64,000 nt of DNA from Pantanalinema sp. GBBB05 (GTDB taxonomy: Bacteria; Cyanobacteriota; Cyanobacteriia; Leptolyngbyales; Leptolyngbyaceae): contig VRZD01000002.1 of the NCBI GenBank assembly GCA_016743235.1, positions 62,001-126,000 on the forward strand, given 5' to 3'. Position 1 is the first letter of the stretch. Every line of letters begins with the position of its first letter. The notes under the pieces were generated by a model. It had not been told where the DNA came from. It worked only from the letters and a program-made list of their open reading frames with translations, and did not search any database. The position numbers and the translations under genes are program-made. This document shows, piece after piece, positions 26,609-35,382 of this stretch.

Positions 26609-27763
26609 ATGGTAATTTCTTTAAATTCCGGGTTACTCAGAGATTCACGGGTACTGGTATTATCTCAACGCCAGATCCAAAAGCACGTTTCTAGCTGTGT
26701 TCGGTACGAGTTTGAAGACCTGATTAACAGCTTTGATACGATCGACATGGTTGTCCCCGAGAATTCTTATGAGAAGTCAGCTGAAGCCTTTCGGTGGATC
26801 AAACGGTTAACTCGATCGGCTCGGTTGGCAGATGCCTTGAAACCTGATCCCAATCCCTTTGAGCTAGACAAAGAATACGATCTATTCTTTGCGCACTTCG
26901 TCTCTCCTTGGGAATTTCTTTCGATTCGCTCAATTAAAGGTTGGCGCCAGAAATGTCGTAAAGCAGTCTGCTGCATCGAAGAGCTTTGGGCAAAAGATAT
27001 TTATGGGTGGCAATCACTTCTGGAATTAATCCAAGAATTTGACCATGTGTTTGTCGGTTTAAGCCAAAGCGCCAAAGCCATTACAGAACTAACTGGAGTT
27101 CCTTGTTCTTACCTGCCGCCTGGCATCGATACCATCAAATTTTGTCCCTATCCGACCGCTCCGAAGCGAGAAATCGAAGTTTTTAACTTGGGGCGGCGCT
27201 CACCCGTTACCCACCATGCATTGCTAGAGTTAGCAGAACAGCAAGGTTGTCTTTACTACTACGATACAGCAGGGAATCTTAGCACTTCTGAACCGCAGGC
27301 CCATCGCCGCTTACTGGCAAACTTGAGCAAGCGCAGCAATTATTTTATTGTTAACCGCGCCAAAATCAATCAGGTGGAGCAAACCGGCGGGCAGGTAGAG
27401 ATCGGCTACCGCTACTTTGAAGGAGCCGCAGCTGGTGCTGTCATGATTGGCGATCGTCCTGATATTCCTGCCTTCCATCAGAATTTTGATTGGGAAGATG
27501 CGGTGATTCCCATGCCGTTTGATCATCCTCATATCGGTGAAATGCTAACGCGGTTGAACGCCCAGCCAGAGCGATTAGCAGAGATTAGGCGGCAAAACGT
27601 TGTCAATTCTCTATTACGGCATGATTGGGTTTACCGTTGGAATGAAATTCTGCAAACGGTTGGAATTGAGCCAACCTCTAGAATGCTATCGCGGAAACGC
27701 CACCTGAGAGAACTCGCTGAAATGCTGGCATCAGTACAGCGATTGCCTGCTAAAGTGGGTTAG
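26609..27763 (+). CDS. Probable GT-B glycosyltransferase
   Basis: A 384-residue protein that resembles GT-B glycosyltransferases of cyanobacterial EPS regions. The first half lacks the usual GT4 loop, but the second half has SYLPPGIDTIKF and a GYRYFEGAAAGAVMIGDRPD stretch that fits the donor-binding region with an E residue before the Gly/Ala-rich turn. No signal peptide or membrane segment is seen. Family assignment is uncertain beyond GT-B-like. It stands next to ureE with 46 bases between, and may be transcribed with it or not. Confidence 0.7.
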   Translation: MVISLNSGLLRDSRVLVLSQRQIQKHVSSCVRYEFEDLINSFDTIDMVVPENSYEKSAEAFRWIKRLTRSARLADALKPDPNPFELDKEYDLFFAHFVSPWEFLSIRSIKGWRQKCRKAVCCIEELWAKDIYGWQSLLELIQEFDHVFVGLSQSAKAITELTGVPCSYLPPGIDTIKFCPYPTAPKREIEVFNLGRRSPVTHHALLELAEQQGCLYYYDTAGNLSTSEPQAHRRLLANLSKRSNYFIVNRAKINQVEQTGGQVEIGYRYFEGAAAGAVMIGDRPDIPAFHQNFDWEDAVIPMPFDHPHIGEMLTRLNAQPERLAEIRRQNVVNSLLRHDWVYRWNEILQTVGIEPTSRMLSRKRHLRELAEMLASVQRLPAKVG

Positions 27764-27809
27764 TTCTGCCAGGAAGGAACTTACTTGTGACAGCTCAGGT
27801 TAAACAGGT

Positions 27810-28244
27810 GTGATTACTCTGACTCAACGATTAGCCGCGAATGAAGGTACAGTCGCCAGTCTAACCTTATGCCTGACCGCAGAGGAGCGAGCCCGATCGC
27901 GTCAGACCTTGATCGCCTCTAGTGGACAGCCAATCCAGTTACAGTTGCCTAGAGGCACGATCGTCCAAGATGGTGATCGGCTGTATTCGAATGACGGCGT
28001 AGTGGTTCAGGTGGTGGCGAAGTCAGAACCCGTTTTCACCGTAACGGCGCAGACGACACGAGATCTGCTCCAAGCCGCCTATCATCTGGGGAATCGGCAT
28101 GTTCCGCTTGAGATCACTGCTACCTACTTACGGCTATCTCCTGATTCAGTCCTGCGTCAGTTACTAGAACATCGAGGGTTACAGGTCATTGAGGAGAATC
28201 AACCATTCCAACCCGAGATTGGGGCTTATGGTCACTATCATTAG
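27810..28244 (+). CDS. ureE: Urease accessory protein UreE
   Basis: UreE is a nickel metallochaperone that hands Ni2+ to the urease accessory complex. The 144-residue protein has the N-terminal beta-barrel region with LQLPRGTIVQDGDRL and a C-terminal metal-binding domain; GNRHVPLEI carries the conserved His, and the tail GHYH adds two His. The long His-rich tail of some UreE proteins is missing. The start is GTG at 27810. ureF follows seven bases downstream. Structural genes ureABC and ureD, ureG are not in the window. Confidence 0.93.
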   Translation: MITLTQRLAANEGTVASLTLCLTAEERARSRQTLIASSGQPIQLQLPRGTIVQDGDRLYSNDGVVVQVVAKSEPVFTVTAQTTRDLLQAAYHLGNRHVPLEITATYLRLSPDSVLRQLLEHRGLQVIEENQPFQPEIGAYGHYH

Positions 28245-28250
28245 GATCTG

Positions 28251-28928
28251 GTGATGCAGGATGCCGCCCTACTTTCCCTATTACAGTTAGCTAGTCCTGC
28301 CCTGCCGATCGGAGCCTACAGCTATTCCGAAGGGCTAGAGACTCTGGTGGATCAAGGGATCATCACCAATGCTAATCAGCTCAATCATTGGTTAACGCAA
28401 GAACTGAGCTATGGAGCGGTGCGGTTGGAAGCTGCCGTTATGAGCCGTGCCTATCAAGCCACTCAGCACCAGAATTGGACAGAACTGAACTATTGGAACT
28501 CCTGGTTATCTGCCACTCGGGAGTCGGAGGAATTGCGCCGACAAAGTTGGCAGATGGGCAGATCACTGCTGCGGTTAGTTCAAGAACTATCTCCTAACCC
28601 GATCGTGCCGCCATTTCACCAGGCAGACGAGTGTAATAGCGCCATTGTCATGGGGATGGTAGCGGCTGATTGGCAGATTAACTTGCCATCAGCGGTTTTA
28701 GGTTTTCTCCATAGCTGGACCAGCAATTTAATCGGTGCTGGAGTCAAATTAATTCCATTAGGACAAACAGTAGGTCAACAGATTTTAGTCAGATTATCTC
28801 CAACGATCCAGACAACTGCGCACACAGTTCTGAACCTGACACAGGATGAGCTCGCTAGTTGTGGTTGGGGACTTGCCCTGGCCAGCATGACCCATGAGAC
28901 TCAGTACAGCCGCTTATTCCGTAGCTAA
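28251..28928 (+). CDS. ureF: Urease accessory protein UreF
   Basis: UreF is part of the UreD-UreF-UreG complex that activates urease with Ni2+ and CO2. The all-helical 225-residue protein shows the family start [22 protein letters not shown] and the [14 protein letters not shown] region. GTG at 28251 and ATG at 28254 are adjacent; ATG is as likely. It is coupled to ureE and converges with the phosphoesterase gene, 13 bases between stops. Confidence 0.93.
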   Translation: MMQDAALLSLLQLASPALPIGAYSYSEGLETLVDQGIITNANQLNHWLTQELSYGAVRLEAAVMSRAYQATQHQNWTELNYWNSWLSATRESEELRRQSWQMGRSLLRLVQELSPNPIVPPFHQADECNSAIVMGMVAADWQINLPSAVLGFLHSWTSNLIGAGVKLIPLGQTVGQQILVRLSPTIQTTAHTVLNLTQDELASCGWGLALASMTHETQYSRLFRS

Positions 28929-28941
28929 TTGAATCATAGTT

Positions 28942-30111
28942 TTAACTGGGAGTATAAGTTAGCGTCTGTTCAGCCGCTGTCAAATCGCTCTCCTGGATAT
29001 CCAACCGCAACACTCGCCCTGTAGGACCAACAATCAGCCGAGGCAACGTTTTGTGATCAACAACCTGTAAAGTCTGCATATTATAGGTCGTGTAGAGCGT
29101 CAGCTCGGAACCCAGATCAACATCAATTACCGTTAAGGTCTTGTAGGGTGGCAAACTGCTATTGAGTAACGGACGGGGTCCACTCCCCAAAGCGCTAGTA
29201 TGCAGAAGTTCTAACTTACCGCGATGACCCGGAAAGTAAGCGTGATGATGACCACTGATATAAGTATGAACCTTATACTTCTCCAGCATGGCTCCCAGTT
29301 GCTCAGCATTTGCCAACACCTCACCAGCAGAATCGCGTCCTACCGCAACGGCATACAGGGGTAAATGCCCGATCGCAATCCGCATTTTCGCCCCTTGAGC
29401 CGTAGCACTCGCCAAGGCTCGTTCTGCCCAAGCCAGTTGGTCAGGAGGAATTTGGGATGTGGACGCATCCCACACCAGGTAAAAGATGTCCTGTTGTTGA
29501 AAGGTGTAGTAGAAGGGAAATTTGGCGCGATCGACAAACGGCAATCTGGGATCGTGACGGGGATCATTCCAATAAGCTGCGGCTAAATCTCGCTCGTTGG
29601 CAAACAGAAATCCTCCCTGCAGGCCTACTGCCCCAGAGGCATCGTGATTGCCGATCGTAAACCCAAACGGCAGTTTAGCCTGGCGTAAAGGGGCAGCAAT
29701 ATAGCGATCGAACCCAGCCCACATTGCCTGAATTTCGGCAGTACTGAGGGAGGGGGATTGTCCTGCTACCATATCCCCACCGGCTAACACTATATCTGGC
29801 TGCCAGTCAGGAATCATGGCGATCGCCTGATGAACTTCTGCCTCATAATCCGTCGAACCATAGGCACTATTCAGATCACTAATCACCACAATCCGGACAT
29901 CCCCCCGGACAGGTGCAAATAATCCTTTAGGCGCAATCGCTGTTTTCACTACCTGGGTAGTTTCAGCGAGCGAGGGACTTTCTGGGGAAGTGGCTACCAC
30001 TGGAGACGGAGAACGGCTACCCGCCGTCAGTGCTTGATGCGCTAAGAAGGCTAGCCCCGCTCCCCCAGCCGTACCTGCCAAAATTAAAAACTGACGCCGA
30101 TTCAAACTCAT
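28942..30111 (-). CDS. Tat-exported metallophosphoesterase
   Basis: A 389-residue calcineurin-like phosphoesterase. The N-terminus has a twin-arginine signal (NRRQFLIL, then a hydrophobic Gly/Ala-rich stretch), so it is exported folded. The metal-binding motifs are visible in order: ISDLN near residue 76, GGDM near 111, GNHD near 151, GHLP near 248 and SGHHHAYFPGH near 286. It probably hydrolyses phosphate esters in the periplasm. The substrate is unknown; phosphate control cannot be judged from the sequence. Confidence 0.9.
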   Translation of the reverse strand: MSLNRRQFLILAGTAGGAGLAFLAHQALTAGSRSPSPVVATSPESPSLAETTQVVKTAIAPKGLFAPVRGDVRIVVISDLNSAYGSTDYEAEVHQAIAMIPDWQPDIVLAGGDMVAGQSPSLSTAEIQAMWAGFDRYIAAPLRQAKLPFGFTIGNHDASGAVGLQGGFLFANERDLAAAYWNDPRHDPRLPFVDRAKFPFYYTFQQQDIFYLVWDASTSQIPPDQLAWAERALASATAQGAKMRIAIGHLPLYAVAVGRDSAGEVLANAEQLGAMLEKYKVHTYISGHHHAYFPGHRGKLELLHTSALGSGPRPLLNSSLPPYKTLTVIDVDLGSELTLYTTYNMQTLQVVDHKTLPRLIVGPTGRVLRLDIQESDLTAAEQTLTYTPS

Positions 30112-30145
30112 AGTGCTGTGATCAGCCGATCGATTGCCGTCCTGA

Positions 30146-30856
30146 TTATGGCTGAATTTCTCGGATTAGATCCATGGTATGTTGATGAACTCGTGGCTCT
30201 GGCGTTGCTTCACTTAATTGGGCTGCCATTTCTAGATCTGCGATCGCACCAGCCCAATCCTCCAAGCGATAGCGTGCTACTCCCCGCATGTAATAGTCTG
30301 TAGCCGTTGCCAAACCTACACTCTCTGGACTGTCTGCCTCTAGAACGATGGCGTGCGTAAAATCCGCTTTAGCTCCCGTTGGATCTCCTAAGTCATAACG
30401 TAAATTGCCCCGCTGATAGAACGCGATCGGCTGAGTAAGCGGCAGTTGCATTGCTTGCTGGCAGTCTGCCAGGGCAACAGACTGCTCTCCTAGCTGAAAA
30501 TAGCCTCTGCCGCGACCGATGTAGGCACCTGCCAAGTCAGGATTCAATTGAATCGCTTGTTCAAAGGCTGCGATCGCGGCTTGATCATCACCTCGCTCCC
30601 AGGCTACCCAGCCCCGTCGGATAAAGGCAGGGGCATCATAACGGGTTAATGCCACCGTTGACACAGGAGATGGGGGAGTTTGAGATTCAGGTTGATGCCC
30701 CAGGCTGATATACCAAATCCCCATCCCTGCAATAATCGCCAGTAGCAGTACCAGTTTCATGATTAAAGTTAGGCTACCGATCGCGGCAATGCCAAATACC
30801 AGCAGAATGCCAATCAAAAAGCAAGCCACAATTTGGGTCAGGGGTGATTCCAGCAT
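30146..30856 (-). CDS. Membrane-anchored TPR protein
   Basis: A 236-residue protein with two N-terminal hydrophobic segments (about residues 5-50), then four or so TPR units (AFEQAIQLNPDLAGAYIGRG and following). The TPR part is likely a scaffold for protein contacts; no catalytic domain is seen. ATG at 30856 is chosen; the longer frame to 30973 would overlap the divergent gene at 30958. It is divergent from the Pro-rich protein, with a 101-base gap, which may hold both promoters. Confidence 0.75.
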   Translation of the reverse strand: MLESPLTQIVACFLIGILLVFGIAAIGSLTLIMKLVLLLAIIAGMGIWYISLGHQPESQTPPSPVSTVALTRYDAPAFIRRGWVAWERGDDQAAIAAFEQAIQLNPDLAGAYIGRGRGYFQLGEQSVALADCQQAMQLPLTQPIAFYQRGNLRYDLGDPTGAKADFTHAIVLEADSPESVGLATATDYYMRGVARYRLEDWAGAIADLEMAAQLSEATPEPRVHQHTMDLIREIQP

Positions 30857-30957
30857 GTGAACGAACCGAAAAATTACGACTACAGAAGGAGGAAGGTATC
30901 TAGAATAGTGCGATGAATGCAGTATGCCCCAGTCAGAGATAGCGCACTCAATCTGCC

Positions 30958-31968
30958 ATGCCCCAAGAGCCACCTCGAGAAACGAACCAACCGGAACCTG
31001 AAGACAATCCTTCTGAGCCGAATCAAACTCGCTCTATCCCACCACACCGTAGAGCCCCCGTGCGCCGTCGGGCGAATCGCGAATCAGCGGCTTCATCAGT
31101 TCCCGGCAGCAGACAACCATTTCTGATCGCCCAAACCGTCCAAGTGCTGCGATCGACAATTCGCTCCCTAGAAGCAGTGGTCAGTCGGCTGGAAACGGAT
31201 CCAGAGCTGGTTAGCACACCATCACAGGGCATTGGGGCACAAATCTTAGCCGTTATCCGAGCTTTTCTGCCTAGGGCTCTGAGTCGGCGGGTATCCGATG
31301 CGGTATTAACTGGAGCGATCGCGAGTTTAGCCGCCTTAATCCTTATTGCGATCGTCGGACTGAACTGGCTACCTGGGCAGCCCACCCCTACCGAAGTTGC
31401 GACCCTTCCCTCGCCAGAAGTCACACCAATTCCCGCCATTCCACCAGCAACGGAGCCACCCCCCACTCCAGAGCCTGTTATCGAGCCAAGTCCGATTGTG
31501 GAAGCGTCACCTTTAGCCGCGCCAGAACCAAGCCCCGTTGTGCCCGAGCCGGAATCCCGACCTCCCGAGACTGATACCCCCGAAACAGCCGCACCGATCG
31601 CGGAAACACCAGCACCGGCGATTGAGCCAGAGCCACCGCCACCCTTAACTCCCGAACAACAGCTGGTAGCCTTGATTCAAACTGAGGTCACAAAACTCAG
31701 CGATCCCTATCAAAGCGGACTAGTCCAGGCTGTGCAGCCAAATTACCGCAGTAGTCGCTTGGTGATTCAGCTTAGCCAGCAGTGGAATGACTTGAATCCC
31801 ACTCAACAACATGAATTAGCCAATCAACTGCTCCGACAGGCACAGGAACTAAATTTCAGCAAACTTGAAGTCACAGATTTAGCAGGCAAAATTCTCGCTC
31901 GTAGTCCCGTCGTTGGCACTGATATGGTGATCATCCGGCGATCGCTAGATCCACAAACTACGGCTTAA
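30958..31968 (+). CDS. Pro/Glu-rich single-pass membrane protein, function unknown
   Basis: A 336-residue protein with a basic, Pro-rich N-terminus, one membrane segment near residues 117-140 (VLTGAIASLAALILIAIVGL), a long Pro/Glu/Thr linker, and a C-terminal region of about 100 residues with a helical and beta pattern (PEQQLVALIQTEVTKLSDPY). The topology suggests a periplasmic C-terminal domain on a stalk. I do not recognise the domain. Its stop overlaps the stop of the nanE gene by four bases. Confidence 0.75.
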   Translation: MPQEPPRETNQPEPEDNPSEPNQTRSIPPHRRAPVRRRANRESAASSVPGSRQPFLIAQTVQVLRSTIRSLEAVVSRLETDPELVSTPSQGIGAQILAVIRAFLPRALSRRVSDAVLTGAIASLAALILIAIVGLNWLPGQPTPTEVATLPSPEVTPIPAIPPATEPPPTPEPVIEPSPIVEASPLAAPEPSPVVPEPESRPPETDTPETAAPIAETPAPAIEPEPPPPLTPEQQLVALIQTEVTKLSDPYQSGLVQAVQPNYRSSRLVIQLSQQWNDLNPTQQHELANQLLRQAQELNFSKLEVTDLAGKILARSPVVGTDMVIIRRSLDPQTTA

Positions 31969-32651
31969 GCTAAAGCGCCGCGATACGCCTGCACCTGTAA
32001 ATCGATGCCAGTAATCGCCGTGCCCACAACCACGGCATAGGCTCCAGCATCGATCGCCTGGCGGGCTTGGGCTGGGGAAGCAATCCCACCTTCACAAATA
32101 ATGGGAACGGTCAGCGCTGTAACCAGTTGATTGAGCAAATCGAATCCAGGGGGTTTAAGCTGGCTTGTAGCGGCTGTATAGCCATACAGGGTTGTGCCAA
32201 TGAGGTCAGCCCCCGCTTTTGCCGCTGCAATCCCCGCTTCTAGAGTATCGACATCTGCCATCACCAATTTTCCTAAGTCAGTATGAATCTGACTAATTAA
32301 CGATGCCAGCGTTTCGCCGCCAGGTCGATCGCGGAGAGTGGCATCGATCGCAATCACATCTGCCCCTGCCTCCGCGATCGCTTGGGCGTGGTGAAATTGG
32401 GGAGTAATGTAGACGTCAAACCCAGGCATCTGTTGCTTCCAAAGCCCAATAATGGGAACAGAGAGGCACGATCGCACAGCGGCCACATGGGCGGGAGTAT
32501 CCAGACGAATGCCAACCGCACCTTGATTTACCGAGGCTTGAGCCATAGCGGTAATGACGATCGGGTTATGCATGGGCGACTCCGCAGGAGCCTGACAGGA
32601 GACAATCAACCCGCGATACAAAGACGGAATCATGGGAGCACCAACAGACAT
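31965..32651 (-). CDS. nanE: N-acylglucosamine-6-phosphate 2-epimerase
   Basis: NanE interconverts N-acetylmannosamine-6-phosphate and N-acetylglucosamine-6-phosphate. The TIM-barrel protein has 228 residues with the family start LIVSCQAPAESPMHNP, the catalytic Lys of LWKQ, the DVIAIDATLRDRP stretch and the phosphate-binding CEGGI and AVVVGTAIT regions. No sialic-acid lyase or kinase gene is visible, so it may serve amino-sugar or cell-wall turnover or EPS synthesis. It precedes a terminator for the ABC gene by only about 20 bases. Confidence 0.92.
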   Translation of the reverse strand: MSVGAPMIPSLYRGLIVSCQAPAESPMHNPIVITAMAQASVNQGAVGIRLDTPAHVAAVRSCLSVPIIGLWKQQMPGFDVYITPQFHHAQAIAEAGADVIAIDATLRDRPGGETLASLISQIHTDLGKLVMADVDTLEAGIAAAKAGADLIGTTLYGYTAATSQLKPPGFDLLNQLVTALTVPIICEGGIASPAQARQAIDAGAYAVVVGTAITGIDLQVQAYRGALA

Positions 32652-32672
32652 AGCAGGTCACACAAACAACTG

Positions 32673-32707
32673 AAAAAGGCTAAAGGATTTTACAGCCCTT
32701 TAGCCTT
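32673..32707 (-). terminator. Minus-strand terminator downstream of the ABC ATPase gene
   Basis: On the minus strand, AAGGCTAAAGG (32707-32697) pairs perfectly with CCTTTAGCCTT (32686-32676), a ten-base loop between them, and TTTTT-like sequence follows (A-run at 32673-32677 on plus). It ends the devC-devA-devA transcript and separates it from nanE. Confidence 0.85.
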
Positions 32708-32741
32708 CTCAAGTTATTCTCTCTTGGCTTTTTTGATCCAG

Positions 32742-33542
32742 TTACTTGCGGCAACCAACGAGTTGCTTACTGTGGGCATGCTCCGGATTGCGGATCACAC
32801 CATCTTCTAAATAAACCACCCGATCGGCAGAGTCCAACAAGCGGGGATCATGAGTCACAATCAGGACAGTGCGACCGCTTTCCTTCGCCAAGTGATGCAG
32901 CAGCTCAATCACCGTATGACCGCTATGAGAATCCAAAGAGGCGGTCGGCTCATCTGCCATAATCAGCTTGGGATCGCCAGCCAAAGCCCGAGCAATTGCC
33001 ACTCGCTGCTTTTGACCACCCGACAGGTCGCGGGGCAGATAGTTGACGCGATCGCCCAAACCAACTTGATGTAGGAGTTCGCGAGCTTGTTGGCGGCGGG
33101 CATTACCCCGAATGCCTTTGACCTTCAGCGCCACTTCTACGTTTTCAGCGGCGGTTAAGGCAGGAAACAGGTTGAAGCCTTGAAAGATAAAACCAATATT
33201 TTTCAGCCGGAACTGGGCAAGTTGTTGGCGCGACATACTGGTAATGTCCTGACCCAGCAAGCGGACATTGCCACCTGTAGGAGTCAAAATTCCTGCCAGA
33301 ATCGAGAGCAGAGTGGTTTTACCGGAACCCGACGGTCCCATGAGTAGTTGAATCTCTCCTTGCGGAATCTCTAAGTCAATTCCCCGCAGCACTAGAGAAG
33401 ATTCGTCCCCAGACCGATATTCCATTTCCACACCCCGCGCAACGATCGCGTTCTTATCGAAGCGTTCCATGACAATTGGGGTAGAAGCTGTATAACTTTG
33501 AGTTCTAAGAAGTTCTGGGAAGCCAACTTGAGAGATAGTCAT
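32742..33542 (-). CDS. devA: ABC transporter ATPase, DevA family
   Basis: A cytoplasmic ATPase of the LolD/MacB/DevA group, 266 residues. Walker A is GPSGSGKTT, the Q-loop region is IFQGFNLFPALTA, the signature is LSGGQKQRVAIARAL, Walker B is LIMADEPTASLD and the switch His lies in VTHDP. It powers export by a DevC-type permease. ATG at 33542 is used; TTG at 33548 is two codons upstream and an internal ATG at 33467 also is possible. A paralogue (34410-35177) and devC (35383-36630) lie upstream on the same strand; 860 noncoding bases lie between the two ATPase genes. Confidence 0.9.
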   Translation of the reverse strand: MTISQVGFPELLRTQSYTASTPIVMERFDKNAIVARGVEMEYRSGDESSLVLRGIDLEIPQGEIQLLMGPSGSGKTTLLSILAGILTPTGGNVRLLGQDITSMSRQQLAQFRLKNIGFIFQGFNLFPALTAAENVEVALKVKGIRGNARRQQARELLHQVGLGDRVNYLPRDLSGGQKQRVAIARALAGDPKLIMADEPTASLDSHSGHTVIELLHHLAKESGRTVLIVTHDPRLLDSADRVVYLEDGVIRNPEHAHSKQLVGCRK

Positions 33543-33828
33543 TACCAATGTCGCTTAGATGCTTAAGGGTGGATGATAACGGTGAGGGGTGAGCGATGAA
33601 TAAATGAGGAGTGAATCGTCAATGAGAATAGCTGGTGGATTTGGTCTGTTCTTTGGGTAGATCCACAAGGGAGTCATTAAAATCCGCAACCTGAGTAACC
33701 ATTTTGTTGCGTATTGAGAGGCGTAAGTGTCTTCAAGGATTCAAGAAGCTATATTACATAGTGTAACGAGTTGGTTCACCACACAATACCACCCAACTGG
33801 GTAGAACTTGAGTCCTACTTAAGGTGAA

Positions 33829-33984
33829 TTGGTATCGATTAAGGTCGAATACTTACGGAAGTCAGCTGAGGAATCTAGTCAATTACCTCTAGATGACGAT
33901 CGGTGGCAACCAGCGCTTCAAGGGAAGGAAACTCAACCGACTCAACAGCAATTCGCTCAACGAGAATTCTGGGAGATGATTTAG
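33829..33984 (+). CDS. Possible small ORF of about 50 codons, function unknown
   Basis: An open frame of 51 codons begins after an in-frame TAA, with TTG at 33829 as the only early near-canonical start, and ends at TAG (33982-33984). An AAGGTG lies right before the TTG, too close for a good ribosome site. The product has a charged, Gln-rich C-terminal half (DDDRWQPALQGKETQPTQQ). A hairpin overlaps the stop codon. It may be a small gene, or the remnant of a longer one; I do not recognise it. Confidence 0.2.
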   Translation: MVSIKVEYLRKSAEESSQLPLDDDRWQPALQGKETQPTQQQFAQREFWEMI

Positions 33985-34021
33985 ATGTCTTTGACAAACC
34001 AATGTGTTATGCAGACATCTA
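33982..34021. other. 9-bp hairpin after the small ORF
   Basis: TAGATGTCT (33982-33990) and AGACATCTA (34013-34021) are perfect reverse complements with a 22-base loop. The left arm includes the stop codon of the small ORF. CTTTTAG follows nearby, so a weak terminator is possible. Confidence 0.5.
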
Positions 34022-34409
34022 ATAACTTTTAGGGCTAAGATTCAGCATTTATGCAGGGAACTATTATCCAGATTTCCAAATTTTGTAAAGAAGTGATACC
34101 GAATAGGTGCGCATTTTTCCTTTGCTCCTAGAAAGACGTCTCGGTAGTTACACAGTGGTTGATGGTCAATTAGACGGTTCTAGTCCAGCGATGGTTCCAA
34201 ACCAGAGAAGTTTACGGTACTGACTGATGAATTCCCATGCCGCGTTCCTCAGCACAAGCGCGATTCCCAGGCAGCCGCCTTGCCCGATCTGCCATCACGT
34301 TGGACAATTAGCCGTGAGGAGTAATACCACCGTATCCATACGTGGCTACGCTATCAGTAGTTCTGCTTGACCATGGAGATAGCAGTTCCAGAGGATGAGA
34401 TCTCCCCGA

Positions 34410-35177
34410 TCAAGAGGACGATCGTAATAAGCCATCTTCCAAATAGGCAATGCGATCGGCTAGATCAACAATGCGGGGATCATGAGTCACCATGAGTACG
34501 GTTTTACCAGCTTCCTTCGCCAAAGTCCGCAGTAACTCAACCACCGTATGTCCACTATGCGAGTCCAGAGCCGCCGTGGGTTCATCCGCCATGATCAACT
34601 CGGGGTTACCTGCCAAAGCCCGCGCGATCGCTACGAGTTGCTTTTGCCCACCCGACAGATGCCGAGGTAAGTGATTGGCTTTGTTTGCCATCTTGACCTG
34701 ATCCAATAACTCTAAGGCCCGTTGCCGGCGATTGCTATGACCATGGACCCCTTCAATCTTAAGGGTGACTTCCACATTTTCTAAGGCAGTTAAGGCTGGG
34801 AATAGGTTAGATTCCTGAAAAATAAAGCCAATATGCTCTAGCCGAAACTGAGCAAGTTGTTCCCGGGACATCGAAGTAATCTCTGCTCCAAGCAGATGAA
34901 CGGTGCCCGTCACCGGCGTGAGGATTCCTGCCAGAATCGAGAGTAGGGTAGTTTTACCAGAACCTGATGGTCCCATCAGGAGGTGAATATCTCCCTGTTT
35001 AATCTCAAGGTCAATTCCTTTGAGCACTTCAAATCGCTCATTGCCAGATTGGTAAGCCATGCTCACCGCTCGGGCAACGATCGCTTGATGAATATGCCCA
35101 TCAGCAATGACTGAGGTAGAGGCAACCTGATCCGCGTCTGGAGCAGGTTCAGCAAGGTTCACTTGAGAATCAGCCAT
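34410..35177 (-). CDS. devA: ABC transporter ATPase, DevA family (paralogue)
   Basis: A 255-residue ATPase close to the 32742-33542 product. Walker A GPSGSGKTT, Q-loop IFQESNLFPALTA, signature LSGGQKQLVAIARAL, Walker B LIMADEPTAALD and VTHDP are intact. It lies next to devC, with 205 bases between, so it is the natural partner of the permease. Two nearly equal ATPases for one permease suggest a recent duplication, or a heterodimeric ATPase pair. Confidence 0.9.
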   Translation of the reverse strand: MADSQVNLAEPAPDADQVASTSVIADGHIHQAIVARAVSMAYQSGNERFEVLKGIDLEIKQGDIHLLMGPSGSGKTTLLSILAGILTPVTGTVHLLGAEITSMSREQLAQFRLEHIGFIFQESNLFPALTALENVEVTLKIEGVHGHSNRRQRALELLDQVKMANKANHLPRHLSGGQKQLVAIARALAGNPELIMADEPTAALDSHSGHTVVELLRTLAKEAGKTVLMVTHDPRIVDLADRIAYLEDGLLRSSS

Positions 35178-35291
35178 TAATAAGAGTATGTGAATGAATG
35201 GACTTCAACGGTGTACGTAAAGAGCGGTGAGGAACAACACCGAGCCGCCAAAACCGAGAAAGCGTTCATTAGTCGAGGGGCAATCGCCCAA

Positions 35292-35313
35292 CATTCAAGG
35301 CTAGCGTTGAATG
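35292..35313. other. Hairpin between devC and devA
   Basis: CATTCAA (35292-35298) and TTGAATG (35307-35313) are perfect reverse complements with an eight-base loop, within the 205-base gap. No T-run follows on either strand, so an mRNA-processing or stabilising hairpin is more likely than a terminator. Confidence 0.45.
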
Positions 35314-35382
35314 CCTGCTCTCAGTTTAGCGAACAGCTACAGTTTCCACATCATCCACGTTGATGCTTACCAGAAGCTTAAC

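Larger units (their letters stand above)
33549..34409. other. 860-base gap between two devA paralogues
   Basis: An unusually long gap within what would otherwise be one transcription unit. It holds a possible short plus-strand ORF with a following hairpin (listed separately). Apart from that no gene is seen. The gap could be remnant sequence of a lost gene. Confidence 0.45.

Noticed and set aside
32382..32810. 142-codon plus-strand frame antisense to nanE and the terminator
   Set aside because: It is the complement of nanE and runs through the terminator; no family match.
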